Below are positions 33,793 through 41,718 of a stretch of 64,000 nt of DNA, piece by piece (the first letter of the stretch is position 1; each line of letters begins with the position of its first letter). The stretch spans positions 1 to 64,000 of the forward strand of contig DASXUN010000021.1 in assembly GCA_036504815.1 (NCBI GenBank), in the 5' to 3' direction. The notes beneath the pieces were generated by a model. It was not told the origin of the DNA and did no database searches. It worked only from the letters and a program-made list of their open reading frames with translations. The stretch comes from Gemmatimonadaceae bacterium. Its GTDB lineage: Bacteria; Gemmatimonadota; Gemmatimonadetes; Gemmatimonadales; Gemmatimonadaceae. Position numbers and translations under genes: made by a program.

Positions 33793-35997
33793 TCAGTCCT
33801 GCTTCGCGCCTGGCCGGTATGTCTTTTCGGTGTGCGCCTGCAACTGATTGGGATAGAAATAGACCTCGCGGAGATAGCCGTCCGCATAGTTCTTGGCCTG
33901 GTCGGCGAAATGTTTGGACGCCGGGTTGCTGTTCAGCCCGCCGGCCATCACTGCGCGGGCACGCACGCTGTCACCGAACTCCACCACCGCCACGAAGCTG
34001 TTGCCGTAGGTGCCGTAGATCTTCTTGGTCGTGCGTGCCGTGCGCATGTCGTACGAGGCGAGTGAGCCCCACCGCGCCGACGCAAAGCCCACCGGCACAC
34101 TTGGCGCGTTGTCGTCGAAGCGCGAGTTGATGTCCGGCGCAATGCGCTGGAAGCGGTTGATCTCACCCCACGGCGTCTTCCACGTTCCAAAATCGGCGGT
34201 CAACCGGTCGCTGACGCGGGACAGGACCTGCAACTGCTGGTCGGGCGTGATGCGGGTAGCAACGTACTCGTAGGGGTCCATCGACGCGCCCTCGCGCGGA
34301 AGGCGCCACAGCTCCTCGGCCCAGAAGACGGCCAGCGTCGTCGGGATCGACGTCACGCCCCAGCGGTAATCCCATTTCCGAAGCAGCTGGATCTGATCCG
34401 CGAGCTTCGTCTTGACCGGATCGGAGTACGCGAGGTTGTCCCACGCCGTGACAAGCCGTGGAATTAGCGTGGCGAAGGCCGGCATCCAGCTGTCGTAGGC
34501 GGCGTCGCGCAGCGACTCGAGCGTGAAGTCCTTCTTGCCGGAGAGCACCGCGATGGCGTGGATGCCACGGGGGTTCTCGCTGCTCGGATCCATGTAGGTA
34601 GGGAAGTCGCTCTTCCTGGGGCTGTAGGGCCCGGCAGCGGTGTACGGCCAGTTGTTGGTGTTGTACAGCCAGCCGTTCGGCGGGTTCAGCACCAGCGGAC
34701 TTTCCTCGACGCCGTGCAGCGGTCCCCATTCGGTGGCCGGGTCGCTCCCGTTCACGGGCCTCGACCAATCGAACCTCGGGTCACGCTTCGGGACGAAGTT
34801 GGCGTGCAGGTACGCGATGTTCCCTTCGGCGTCGGCGTAGATGGTGTTGTTGGACGAGTTGGTGTGCAGCTCCATCGACGCGCGGTACTCCTTGTAATTG
34901 CGCGCCTTGGTGCGGGTGTACGACTGCGTGAGCGCCTTCACCGGTTCGTTCATCAGGCGCACCGCGATCCACTGGCCGTTCATCTCGCGGACGATGGGGC
35001 CGTGGTGCGTGAAGTAGAGCGTGAAGTCGCGGGACTTCATTCCCTCGGCTGTCTTGTAGCGAACCGTCACGTACTTCGTGGTCACCGGCCGGGTGGTTCC
35101 CGCGTAGGCGTACACGTAGTCGTCCCCCGCCTTCGTCACCGTTTCGGCGTATTCATCCACCACATCGGCCGCGCTCGAGGTGTGCATCCACCCGGCGGTG
35201 GCGTTGAATCCCTGATAGATAAAGAACTGTCCCCAGGTGATGGCGCCGTACGAGTTCAACCCTTCGTCGCTCGTCATCTGCGCCTCCTCGCGGAAGTAGT
35301 GCGAGGTGTGCGGGTTGATGAGCAGCAGGGCGTGACCGTTCTTCGTGTTCGCCGCGGCGATTGCCGCGCCGTTGGAGCCCATCGGCACCGCGAACCTCGC
35401 CTCGGCTTCCTCCTCGGCGAGCGCTGCCGCGCTCGCGGCGTCGTTGCCCGACGGCGCCTGTCCGGCGCGCGCGCTGTAGAACTGCTCGACGCCGCGCAGG
35501 CCGATGCCGGAGATATCGCCGCCAATGCTCCCTTCGGTGAACGAGAGCGCCATCCAGGGCTCGAAGCGCGTGAGGACCTTCGGCTTCACCGACTTGTGCG
35601 TGTACAGGTAGTAGTTGAGCCCATCGGCCCACGCGTTCATCAGCTTCTTGAGCCAGTCGGGACTGGTGGCGTACTGCGCCTTCAGTTCCGTGCTGTCGAT
35701 GAACATCCGCATGCGCAGGTCCCGCCAGATCTCGCCCTCGCCATCGGCCTCGGCCAGTCGCCCGATGGCGTTCAGGTAGTTGACCTCGACGCGATTGAAG
35801 TCATCCTCGGCCTGCGCGTAGATGACGCCAAAGACGGCATCGGCGTCGGTCTTCCCCTTCACGTGGGGAATGCCCCAGTCGTCACGCGTGATGGTGACCG
35901 TCTGGGCCTGGCGCTCCCAGCGCCGAACGTCGGAACGCGACTGCGCTGGCAACTGGGCGGCAACGGCCAGGGTCGCGAGAAGGAGCAGTTTCTTCAT
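33793..35997 (-). CDS. Penicillin acylase-family (Ntn) hydrolase, exported
   Basis: The ATG at 35997 gives a signal peptide (MKKLLLLATLAVAAQLPAQ) and 734 residues, the normal length for a precursor with alpha chain, spacer and beta chain. ITRDDWGIPHVKGKTDADAVFGVIYAQAEDDFNR is the alpha-chain hallmark. Autocleavage should expose Ser208 in PMGSNGAAIAA, followed by TKNGHALLLINPHTSH. The Asn of the oxyanion site is in a later N-T-I-Y context. Family members hydrolyse acyl-amides such as N-acyl homoserine lactones, bile salts or beta-lactam side chains; the specificity is not predictable here. It is the first gene of the four-gene operon. Confidence 0.93.
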   Translation of the reverse strand: MKKLLLLATLAVAAQLPAQSRSDVRRWERQAQTVTITRDDWGIPHVKGKTDADAVFGVIYAQAEDDFNRVEVNYLNAIGRLAEADGEGEIWRDLRMRMFIDSTELKAQYATSPDWLKKLMNAWADGLNYYLYTHKSVKPKVLTRFEPWMALSFTEGSIGGDISGIGLRGVEQFYSARAGQAPSGNDAASAAALAEEEAEARFAVPMGSNGAAIAAANTKNGHALLLINPHTSHYFREEAQMTSDEGLNSYGAITWGQFFIYQGFNATAGWMHTSSAADVVDEYAETVTKAGDDYVYAYAGTTRPVTTKYVTVRYKTAEGMKSRDFTLYFTHHGPIVREMNGQWIAVRLMNEPVKALTQSYTRTKARNYKEYRASMELHTNSSNNTIYADAEGNIAYLHANFVPKRDPRFDWSRPVNGSDPATEWGPLHGVEESPLVLNPPNGWLYNTNNWPYTAAGPYSPRKSDFPTYMDPSSENPRGIHAIAVLSGKKDFTLESLRDAAYDSWMPAFATLIPRLVTAWDNLAYSDPVKTKLADQIQLLRKWDYRWGVTSIPTTLAVFWAEELWRLPREGASMDPYEYVATRITPDQQLQVLSRVSDRLTADFGTWKTPWGEINRFQRIAPDINSRFDDNAPSVPVGFASARWGSLASYDMRTARTTKKIYGTYGNSFVAVVEFGDSVRARAVMAGGLNSNPASKHFADQAKNYADGYLREVYFYPNQLQAHTEKTYRPGAKQD

Positions 35998-36052
35998 GGC
36001 GGGTTCCTGCAGGGGTAATCGGCGGTGGGATCGAGCGGCCGTACGGAGCCGT

Positions 36053-36079
36053 ATGACGGACAAATGACGCTCATATAAT
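36053..36079 (+). promoter_or_regulatory. Possible sigma-70 promoter for the peptidase E gene
   Basis: TATAAT (36074-36079) is a consensus -10, in an AT-rich patch within the 193-bp divergent region. The -35 candidate ATGACG (36053-36058) is poor and its spacer is only 15 nt. The mirrored TATTAT on the other strand could serve the acylase operon instead. Confidence 0.35.
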
Positions 36080-36190
36080 AGATGCGCTGGCACCGGATGC
36101 GGCTATGCGTGAAAGCGCCATTGCTCGCGCCCGCGGCCGATGGCACCTTCCCTCAAGGAACGTCGGCCCACTGCCTGACGTTGTGAACGC

Positions 36191-36928
36191 ATGCAAACCG
36201 ACCTTTCCACCATGACGCCCCAGACAAACGTGCCGCGTCCCACTCCCAAGATTCTCATCGCCGGCGGCGGCTTCATGACGCCGTTCCTCCGCCTGATGGC
36301 GGAACTCACCGGCAAGGCGCGGCCCCGCATCGGCTACCTCCCCACCGCCGTCGGCGACCGGCCTGACGCGAAACTCAACTTCTACAACTGGTGCTCGCCG
36401 CTGAACGTCGAGCCGTTCGTGCAGGACGTCTTCATCGAGAGCCTGACGCAGACCAAGGGGTGGGACGAGGTCCTGCTCTCCGCCGATGCGATCCTCGTCT
36501 CGGGTGGCAACACGCTCAACCAGCAGGCCATCTGGCGGGCGCAGGGGATCGACGTGGTGCTGCGCGAGGCGTGGGAGCGCGGGATCGTGCTGGGCGGCGC
36601 CAGCGCCGGGTCGCTGTGCTGGTTCGAGGAAGGCACCACGGACTCACGCCCCAAGGCGCTTTCCATCGTGAAGTGCCTCGGGTTCCTGCCGGGAAGCCAC
36701 TCGCCGCACTACGACGCTGAGCCGGGGCGGCGGCCGTTGTACCAGGAACTCATCCGCACCGGGCAGCTGAAGCCGGGGTATGCCTGCGACAACGAGGCTG
36801 GCCTCTACTTCGAAGGAACCGAGCTCAAGCGCGTGGTGGCGGCCAAGGACAACGCCAAGTGCTACCACGTCAGCGCGGTGAATGGCGAGATCGTGGAGAA
36901 AGTTCTGGAGCCGGAGCGGATCGCGTAA
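36191..36928 (+). CDS. Peptidase E (family S51) dipeptidase
   Basis: The 245-residue protein has the S51 layout: KILIAGGGFM at the N-terminus, RIGYLPTAVGD, ILVSGGNTLNQQAIWRAQGID, and the nucleophile elbow GGASAGSLCWFEEGTTDS with the catalytic Ser in ASAGS. FLPGSHSPHYDAEPGRRPLY supplies the His region and DNEAGLYFEG the acidic residue. Peptidase E cleaves Asp-X dipeptides in the cytoplasm. The first few residues (MQTDLSTMTPQTNVPRPTP) are probably a disordered leader; an ATG at residue 8 is an alternative start. Confidence 0.88.
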   Translation: MQTDLSTMTPQTNVPRPTPKILIAGGGFMTPFLRLMAELTGKARPRIGYLPTAVGDRPDAKLNFYNWCSPLNVEPFVQDVFIESLTQTKGWDEVLLSADAILVSGGNTLNQQAIWRAQGIDVVLREAWERGIVLGGASAGSLCWFEEGTTDSRPKALSIVKCLGFLPGSHSPHYDAEPGRRPLYQELIRTGQLKPGYACDNEAGLYFEGTELKRVVAAKDNAKCYHVSAVNGEIVEKVLEPERIA

Positions 36929-36946
36929 CGCACTGGGAACGACAGC

Positions 36947-36979
36947 GCCCGGTGGCACCGACGCGGTGCCGCCGGGCGT
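36947..36979 (+). terminator. Intrinsic terminator after peptidase E
   Basis: CGCCCGGTGGCACC (36947-36960) pairs with GGTGCCGCCGGGCG (36966-36979) with one mismatch around a 5-nt loop. TTTCGCATT follows. It is 18 bp past the stop codon. Confidence 0.8.
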
Positions 36980-36993
36980 TTCGCATTATCGCG

Positions 36994-38397
36994 CTACCCT
37001 CGCGGCCGGTTCTTGGTCCAGATGAGGACGACGGCGCAGTAGGATCCCGACAGGCTTCCGCGGACCGCCGGAGCGTTCACCCCCTTTGCGATCCGGTACT
37101 GTACGGGTGCCAGCAGAATGTCCGGCCAGGTTTCGATGGCCAGTACTTCGCTGGGTGGTGCGAGCATGTCCGCGTCCGCGAATCCGCCGGCCTGCAGAAC
37201 GTCATCCACATAGACTGCAGTAAATTGGCACCCCGCCCGCCCAATGATCTTGCTCTGTCCGCTATAAACAAACCCGCGCGCCTCCCGCATCACATCGGAG
37301 GTGAGGATCGCCGACCGTAGCGCCGGCGCGCCGGGCAGGAATGTGGTTCCCATGCCGATCCGCTTGCGCCGCAGCACCTCATCCAGCAGTCGCAGGTTGG
37401 CGTCCTTCTTCCCCACCACGGTCACCGCCTCGAGCGCCTGCACCTGGCTGCGGAGTGCGATCGTCGGCATCGCGCTCGCCCCCTCCGGGGCGTTCACGAG
37501 CAGGCTTTGCGGCTCACTGCCGATGGCGCGAGCCTCAACCACCCAACTGCCGGGCGGCAGGTCGCCCAGCGTGAACTCGCCGCGGGCGATGGCCGCCTCG
37601 CGGCCGAGCGCCGGCACGACGACGCGTCCCGACTCCACGGCCTTGCCGTTCACGCGCGCGACGCGCCCGCGAATGATGGCGTCGCCATGCGACTCGGCGG
37701 AATCGGCGAGCGCAATCTCCAGCCGCCCGATGCCGCTTGGCGGGATGGGCGTCACCGACCCGATGATGCGGTGATGCCCCGGGCTGGTCACGTCCAGTTC
37801 CAGCGGCGCGTCGATGGGTAGATGACAGACCAGGAACGCGCCGTCGTCCTCGATGCTCGCCGTCGCGCGCTCGGTCACGGTGCGGTAACTCCCGGAGTCG
37901 AGCGCGAAGGCCTTCCAGCTCAGCCGCACCGCCGTGCCGGCCACCGCATGCTGCTGGCGCGCATCGCGCGCATATCCCACCAGCATCCCCGACGACGACT
38001 CGGCGTCCTCGTCGCCGCAGCGCAGGGTGCGGATCGTGCGGCTCGACGGCACAGCGAGATCCGCCATCACCTCAGCGTCAGCATCGAGCGCGATGCCGCG
38101 CGTGGGCGCGTCGAGCCCCAGCGCGGTGAGCGCGTCGTGGTAGAAGCCGAGCGTGTATTGGCCGGGGGCGAGGCCGATGATACGATAGCGGCCGGCGCTG
38201 TCGGTCTGCGTGCTATGCGGTGCCTGCGTGGCGCCCGCCGCCGCGAGCTGCACCGCAGCGCCGGCGAGTGGGCGCGCCGCCACGGAATCGTAGACCACAC
38301 CATACACGGCGCCGCGCGGCGCCGCGACCGGCACCTGCGCGGCGAGTGGTCCCGCCGCCGCCAACGCCAGCCACCACCCGCTTCGCCCGACCGGCAT
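36994..38397 (-). CDS. Long CarboxypepD_reg / barrel-less TonB-plug protein
   Basis: The 467-residue protein has a signal peptide (MPVGRSGWWLALAAAGPLAAQ) and a CarboxypepD_reg-like beta-sandwich (GAVYGVVYDSVAARPLAGAAVQL...TDSAGRYRIIGLAPGQYTLGFYH). A central beta-rich region includes a second regulatory-like unit (ARGEFTLGDLPPGSWVVEARAIG). The final part, from about 320, reads as a TonB-dependent receptor plug (LEAVTVVGKKDANLRLLDEVLRRKRIGMG, CQFTAVYVDDVL, EVLAIETWPD). It stops at YCAVVLIWTKNRPRG, with no beta-barrel. The last part is related to the shorter proteins at 47075-47902 and 60480-61310. It is in a same-strand run with the lipoprotein gene at 38412. Confidence 0.8.
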   Translation of the reverse strand: MPVGRSGWWLALAAAGPLAAQVPVAAPRGAVYGVVYDSVAARPLAGAAVQLAAAGATQAPHSTQTDSAGRYRIIGLAPGQYTLGFYHDALTALGLDAPTRGIALDADAEVMADLAVPSSRTIRTLRCGDEDAESSSGMLVGYARDARQQHAVAGTAVRLSWKAFALDSGSYRTVTERATASIEDDGAFLVCHLPIDAPLELDVTSPGHHRIIGSVTPIPPSGIGRLEIALADSAESHGDAIIRGRVARVNGKAVESGRVVVPALGREAAIARGEFTLGDLPPGSWVVEARAIGSEPQSLLVNAPEGASAMPTIALRSQVQALEAVTVVGKKDANLRLLDEVLRRKRIGMGTTFLPGAPALRSAILTSDVMREARGFVYSGQSKIIGRAGCQFTAVYVDDVLQAGGFADADMLAPPSEVLAIETWPDILLAPVQYRIAKGVNAPAVRGSLSGSYCAVVLIWTKNRPRG

Positions 38398-38411
38398 GGG
38401 CCCCTGGCTAC

Positions 38412-38846
38412 TTAGGGCAGTATCTGAACCGTCGCCCGACCGGCGCTTTCCCGCAAGGACGCCGAGTACTCGCCGCGCAGGCGCCGCTTCACGCTATCCG
38501 GCTCCAGCTTCACACCTGCGGCATCCAACTTGCCACTCATCTCGAGCAGTTGTGTGGAGTCGCGCAGAACGAAGACGCGCATGTGGGTCCACGTGCTCGC
38601 GGTGTCCCGCGTCATGAACGTGGTCACGGAGATGAACGCCCCGTTCCGCTGCCCCTCGGCGTCAATGGGCTCGGCGACGTCGCGCACGTAGCGCGTGTAC
38701 TCCTCGAACTTTCCTGGCTTCGCGCGCCAGTAGTAGATCTGCGCGATGGTGCCGCGTTCGATGGCCGGCGTGGTCGCTGGTGTCATGCGCGTGTGCAGGG
38801 AGCACGCGCTCAAGCTGGCCGCGGCGAGCAACAGATGAAATCGCAT
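38412..38846 (-). CDS. Hypothetical lipoprotein with dimeric alpha/beta-barrel-like domain
   Basis: The ATG at 38846 gives a lipoprotein signal (MRFHLLLAAASLSACSLHT, lipobox LSAC) and 144 residues. The mature part begins IAQIYYWRAKPGKFEEYTRYVRDVAEPIDAEGQRNGAFISVTTFM, a beta-alpha-beta arrangement resembling EthD/ABM-like ferredoxin-fold domains, though no family motif is decisive. No active-site residues can be named. It is 14 bp upstream of the plug-type gene on the same strand, so co-transcription is likely. Confidence 0.68.
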   Translation of the reverse strand: MRFHLLLAAASLSACSLHTRMTPATTPAIERGTIAQIYYWRAKPGKFEEYTRYVRDVAEPIDAEGQRNGAFISVTTFMTRDTASTWTHMRVFVLRDSTQLLEMSGKLDAAGVKLEPDSVKRRLRGEYSASLRESAGRATVQILP

Positions 38847-38951
38847 GGACGCTCCGAATGGCTTGGCAGGCTCGGCGTTCACCGCTCGAGCCGGCGTGCA
38901 CTAACTAGCCAAAGTCGGCGCGTCCTCGCTAGGTGGCAGGCGCGCTGCGGG

Positions 38952-40874
38952 CTAGCCGAGCAGCGGGTCGGCTCCCTGTTCGGCGCTCGCCGCCTGCCGC
39001 TGCACCATCCGGTAGTACTGTCCCTGCGCCGCCATCAGCGACTCGTGCGTCCCCTGCTCGACGATGCGCCCTTCCTCCATCAGCAGGATCAGGTGGGCGC
39101 GCCGCACCGTGGAGAGGCGGTGCGCGATGATGAACGTGGTGCGCCCCGCCAGCAGGTCGGCCATTGACGCCTGGATCAGCTGCTCGCTTTCGGTGTCGAG
39201 GTTGCTCGTTGCTTCGTCGAGGATCAGGATCTGCGGCCGCGCGAGGATGGCGCGCGCGATGGCCAGCCGCTGCTGCTGCCCACCGGACAGCTTCACGCCG
39301 CGCTCCCCGACGAAGGTCTCGTAGCCGTCGGGGAGGCGCACGATGAATTCGTGCGCGTTGGCGCGGCGCGCCGCGTCCTCCACATCGGCGTCCGTCGCGT
39401 TGTGCCGTCCATACGCGATGTTGTCGCGCACCGAGCCGTCGAACAGGAAGACATCCTGCTGGACGATGGCCAGCAGGTCGCGGTAGCTCGCCAGCCGGTA
39501 GTCGCGGATGTCCGTTCCGTTCAGCGTGATGCGGCCGCGCGTTGGATCATGAAAGCGCGCCACCAGGTCGGTGACGGTCGTCTTGCCCGCGCCACTGCGC
39601 CCCACCAGCGCCACCACGCTGCCGCCGGGCACCGTGACGGTGAAGTCGCGCACTACCGGCCGTCCCTCGCGGTACTCGAACTCCACCTCCTCCAGGCGCA
39701 GCTCCCGCACCACCGGCGGCGCGTCGGTCGCGCCCGGCCGGTCGGGTTTGTCGTGCTCGAGCGCGAGCAATTCAAAGACGCGTTCCATCGCCGCCAGCGA
39801 CCGCTGCAATTCAGAGAACGAGTTCACCAGCTGCCAGACAGGATTCAACAGCAGGAACGTGTACCACTGGAAGGCCATGATGTCGCCAATGGACGCGCGT
39901 CCCTGCAATTGCAGCACGCCGCCGTACCAGAGGATCACGACGTTCACCACGCCCAGCAGCAGCCCCCATGAGGTCCAGATGACCATCTCGCGGCGCTGCG
40001 CGAACATCTCCTTGCGCAGGATCGTGTGCCGGCCGCGCATGTAATCGAGCAGTTCCTGCATCTCGCGCCGGAACGCGCGCACCACGCGAATGCCGCTGAA
40101 CGTCTCGCCGACGCGCCCGTCCACCGCCTCGGCGTCCTTGCGCAGCGACCGGTAGATGGGGCGGATGCGCTTGGCCGAGATGAAGCTGATGAGCACGATC
40201 CCCGGAAGGATCGCCATCGCGGTGAACGCCAGCCGCCAGTTGAGCGCGATCAGGATGCCGACGGCGACAATCAGGCGGATCAGCGAGACGGCCGGTGACA
40301 CGATGGCGAGCTGCAGCATCCCCGTGGTGGTGTCCACGTCGCCGCTGATGCGCGACAGGATGCCGCCTGTCTTCATGTCCCACAGCCGGGGGAGCGGCAG
40401 GTGCAGCAGGCGCTCGAAGAGCGCGCGCCGCAGCGAGAGCATCACCGTGGTGTTGAGCAGCCGCTGGCGGTAGTCCTTGAACGCCCCCAGCAGGTTGGAG
40501 ACGATGATCAGCGCCAGGAAGAGTGCGCCCGCCGTATGCAACCGCGTGGCGCGCTCAGCGGCGGTGAGGCCCGTGGCCAGCAGCACCTTGTCCACGATGA
40601 AGCGCATGAACAGCGGCTCCACCATCTGCAGGCCGGCGGCGGCGAGGGCGAGCGCGAAGAGCGCGCCGACCGCCCAGCCGTGCGGCTTGAGCCAGCGCAG
40701 GTATTCGCGCATGTACTGGCGGCGACGCGCCGGCTTCGCGGGCTCTCCCGGCTTCTGCCCGCCCGTGGCGTCCAGCGTCTCGTCAATGCGTCGCGCTCGA
40801 TAGTCCGCGAGGAACTTTCGGAAGCGCGCACGCGAGGTGCGCGGGCGGTCGGGGCCGGGCGTCAGGTCCGTCAT
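38952..40874 (-). CDS. ABC transporter, fused membrane and ATPase domains (exporter type)
   Basis: The ATG at 40874 gives 640 residues. After a hydrophilic N-terminus, the ABC exporter membrane domain spans about 70-360 with six segments (for example HGWAVGALFALALAAAGLQM and IVAVGILIALNWRLAFTAMAILPGIVLISF). The ATPase domain follows with Walker A GRSGAGKTT, Q-loop VQQDVFLFDG, signature LSGGQQQRLAIARA, Walker B ILILDEATSNLD and H-loop IIAHRLSTV. This is the MsbA/LipA-type half-transporter that works as a dimer to export lipids or drugs. Its ATG overlaps the stop of the upstream NAD(P)-binding protein gene by 4 bp. Confidence 0.95.
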   Translation of the reverse strand: MTDLTPGPDRPRTSRARFRKFLADYRARRIDETLDATGGQKPGEPAKPARRRQYMREYLRWLKPHGWAVGALFALALAAAGLQMVEPLFMRFIVDKVLLATGLTAAERATRLHTAGALFLALIIVSNLLGAFKDYRQRLLNTTVMLSLRRALFERLLHLPLPRLWDMKTGGILSRISGDVDTTTGMLQLAIVSPAVSLIRLIVAVGILIALNWRLAFTAMAILPGIVLISFISAKRIRPIYRSLRKDAEAVDGRVGETFSGIRVVRAFRREMQELLDYMRGRHTILRKEMFAQRREMVIWTSWGLLLGVVNVVILWYGGVLQLQGRASIGDIMAFQWYTFLLLNPVWQLVNSFSELQRSLAAMERVFELLALEHDKPDRPGATDAPPVVRELRLEEVEFEYREGRPVVRDFTVTVPGGSVVALVGRSGAGKTTVTDLVARFHDPTRGRITLNGTDIRDYRLASYRDLLAIVQQDVFLFDGSVRDNIAYGRHNATDADVEDAARRANAHEFIVRLPDGYETFVGERGVKLSGGQQQRLAIARAILARPQILILDEATSNLDTESEQLIQASMADLLAGRTTFIIAHRLSTVRRAHLILLMEEGRIVEQGTHESLMAAQGQYYRMVQRQAASAEQGADPLLG

Positions 40875-41647
40875 AGGGGGGCATTGGACGATTGCGCCCG
40901 CATCCGCTCCTGCGCAAGCCACATATCGAACGTCGTGGGTCCGATCCGTGCATCCGGTCCGGCCAGGAAGACTTCACCCGACGCGTCCGGGCCGAACGAG
41001 ACGCCCCGCCAGCTGGCACGAATGGGCGTCCGGTCACCACGCGCCTCGAGAGTGCGGCGTGCCATGTCCACCAGGTCGTGCGTATCGGGCCCGGCCAGGT
41101 CGGGGGCCAGCCCATGCGGCTCACCCAGTGCCAGCTCGATCAGCACGGCCACCACGTCCGCCGACGCCACCGGCTGCAGCAGCACGGGAGGCAGCGTGAC
41201 GATCCCCTCGCGCTGCGACCACCCCGCCATCTGTCCCGCGAACTCGTGGAACTGCGTGGTTCGCAGAATGGTGTACGGAATCGACGACTGCTGCACCAGT
41301 TCTTCCTGCCGCAGTTTTCCCGCGTAGTGCGGCACCTGCGGCAGGCGTGGCGCGCTCACGATGGACAGCAGTACGTGATGACGAACTCCAGCACGCCGCT
41401 CGGCGGCCAGCAAGTTGCCGGTGAGCAGGCCGAACGCCTCGCGGCTCGACGCCGCGTTCGTGCCACTTTCGTTGGTGACGTCGATTGCGGCGTGCACTCC
41501 CTCGAGCGCCGCATCAAGTCCCGCTCCCGTCCGGAGATCGACGCCAACCGACCGCGCCACCACCACCGCCTGATGCCCCGCGTTCTGGAGCGCGGTGACC
41601 ACCTGACGCCCAACCATCCCTGTGCCGCCAATGACCGCAACGCGCAT
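40871..41647 (-). CDS. NAD(P)H-binding (NmrA/atypical SDR) protein
   Basis: The ATG at 41647 has GGAGGA upstream and begins MRVAVIGGTGMVGRQVV, the G-x-x-G-x-x-G dinucleotide-binding loop of atypical short-chain dehydrogenases (NmrA/NAD(P)H azoreductase-like). YAGKLRQEELVQQSSIPYTILRTTQFHEF resembles the active segment around the usual Tyr-x-x-x-Lys. VASADVVAVLIELAL is also common. The 258-residue protein may be a reductase or a redox sensor. It overlaps the ABC transporter gene by ATGA, so both are probably translated together, which suggests but does not prove a shared process. Confidence 0.85.
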   Translation of the reverse strand: MRVAVIGGTGMVGRQVVTALQNAGHQAVVVARSVGVDLRTGAGLDAALEGVHAAIDVTNESGTNAASSREAFGLLTGNLLAAERRAGVRHHVLLSIVSAPRLPQVPHYAGKLRQEELVQQSSIPYTILRTTQFHEFAGQMAGWSQREGIVTLPPVLLQPVASADVVAVLIELALGEPHGLAPDLAGPDTHDLVDMARRTLEARGDRTPIRASWRGVSFGPDASGEVFLAGPDARIGPTTFDMWLAQERMRAQSSNAPL

Positions 41648-41718
41648 TGCCCTGTCCTCCATCGGTTGGTTGGCCCCACCCGATAATACACCCGGCGCCC
41701 GGCTGACTAATATCCATC

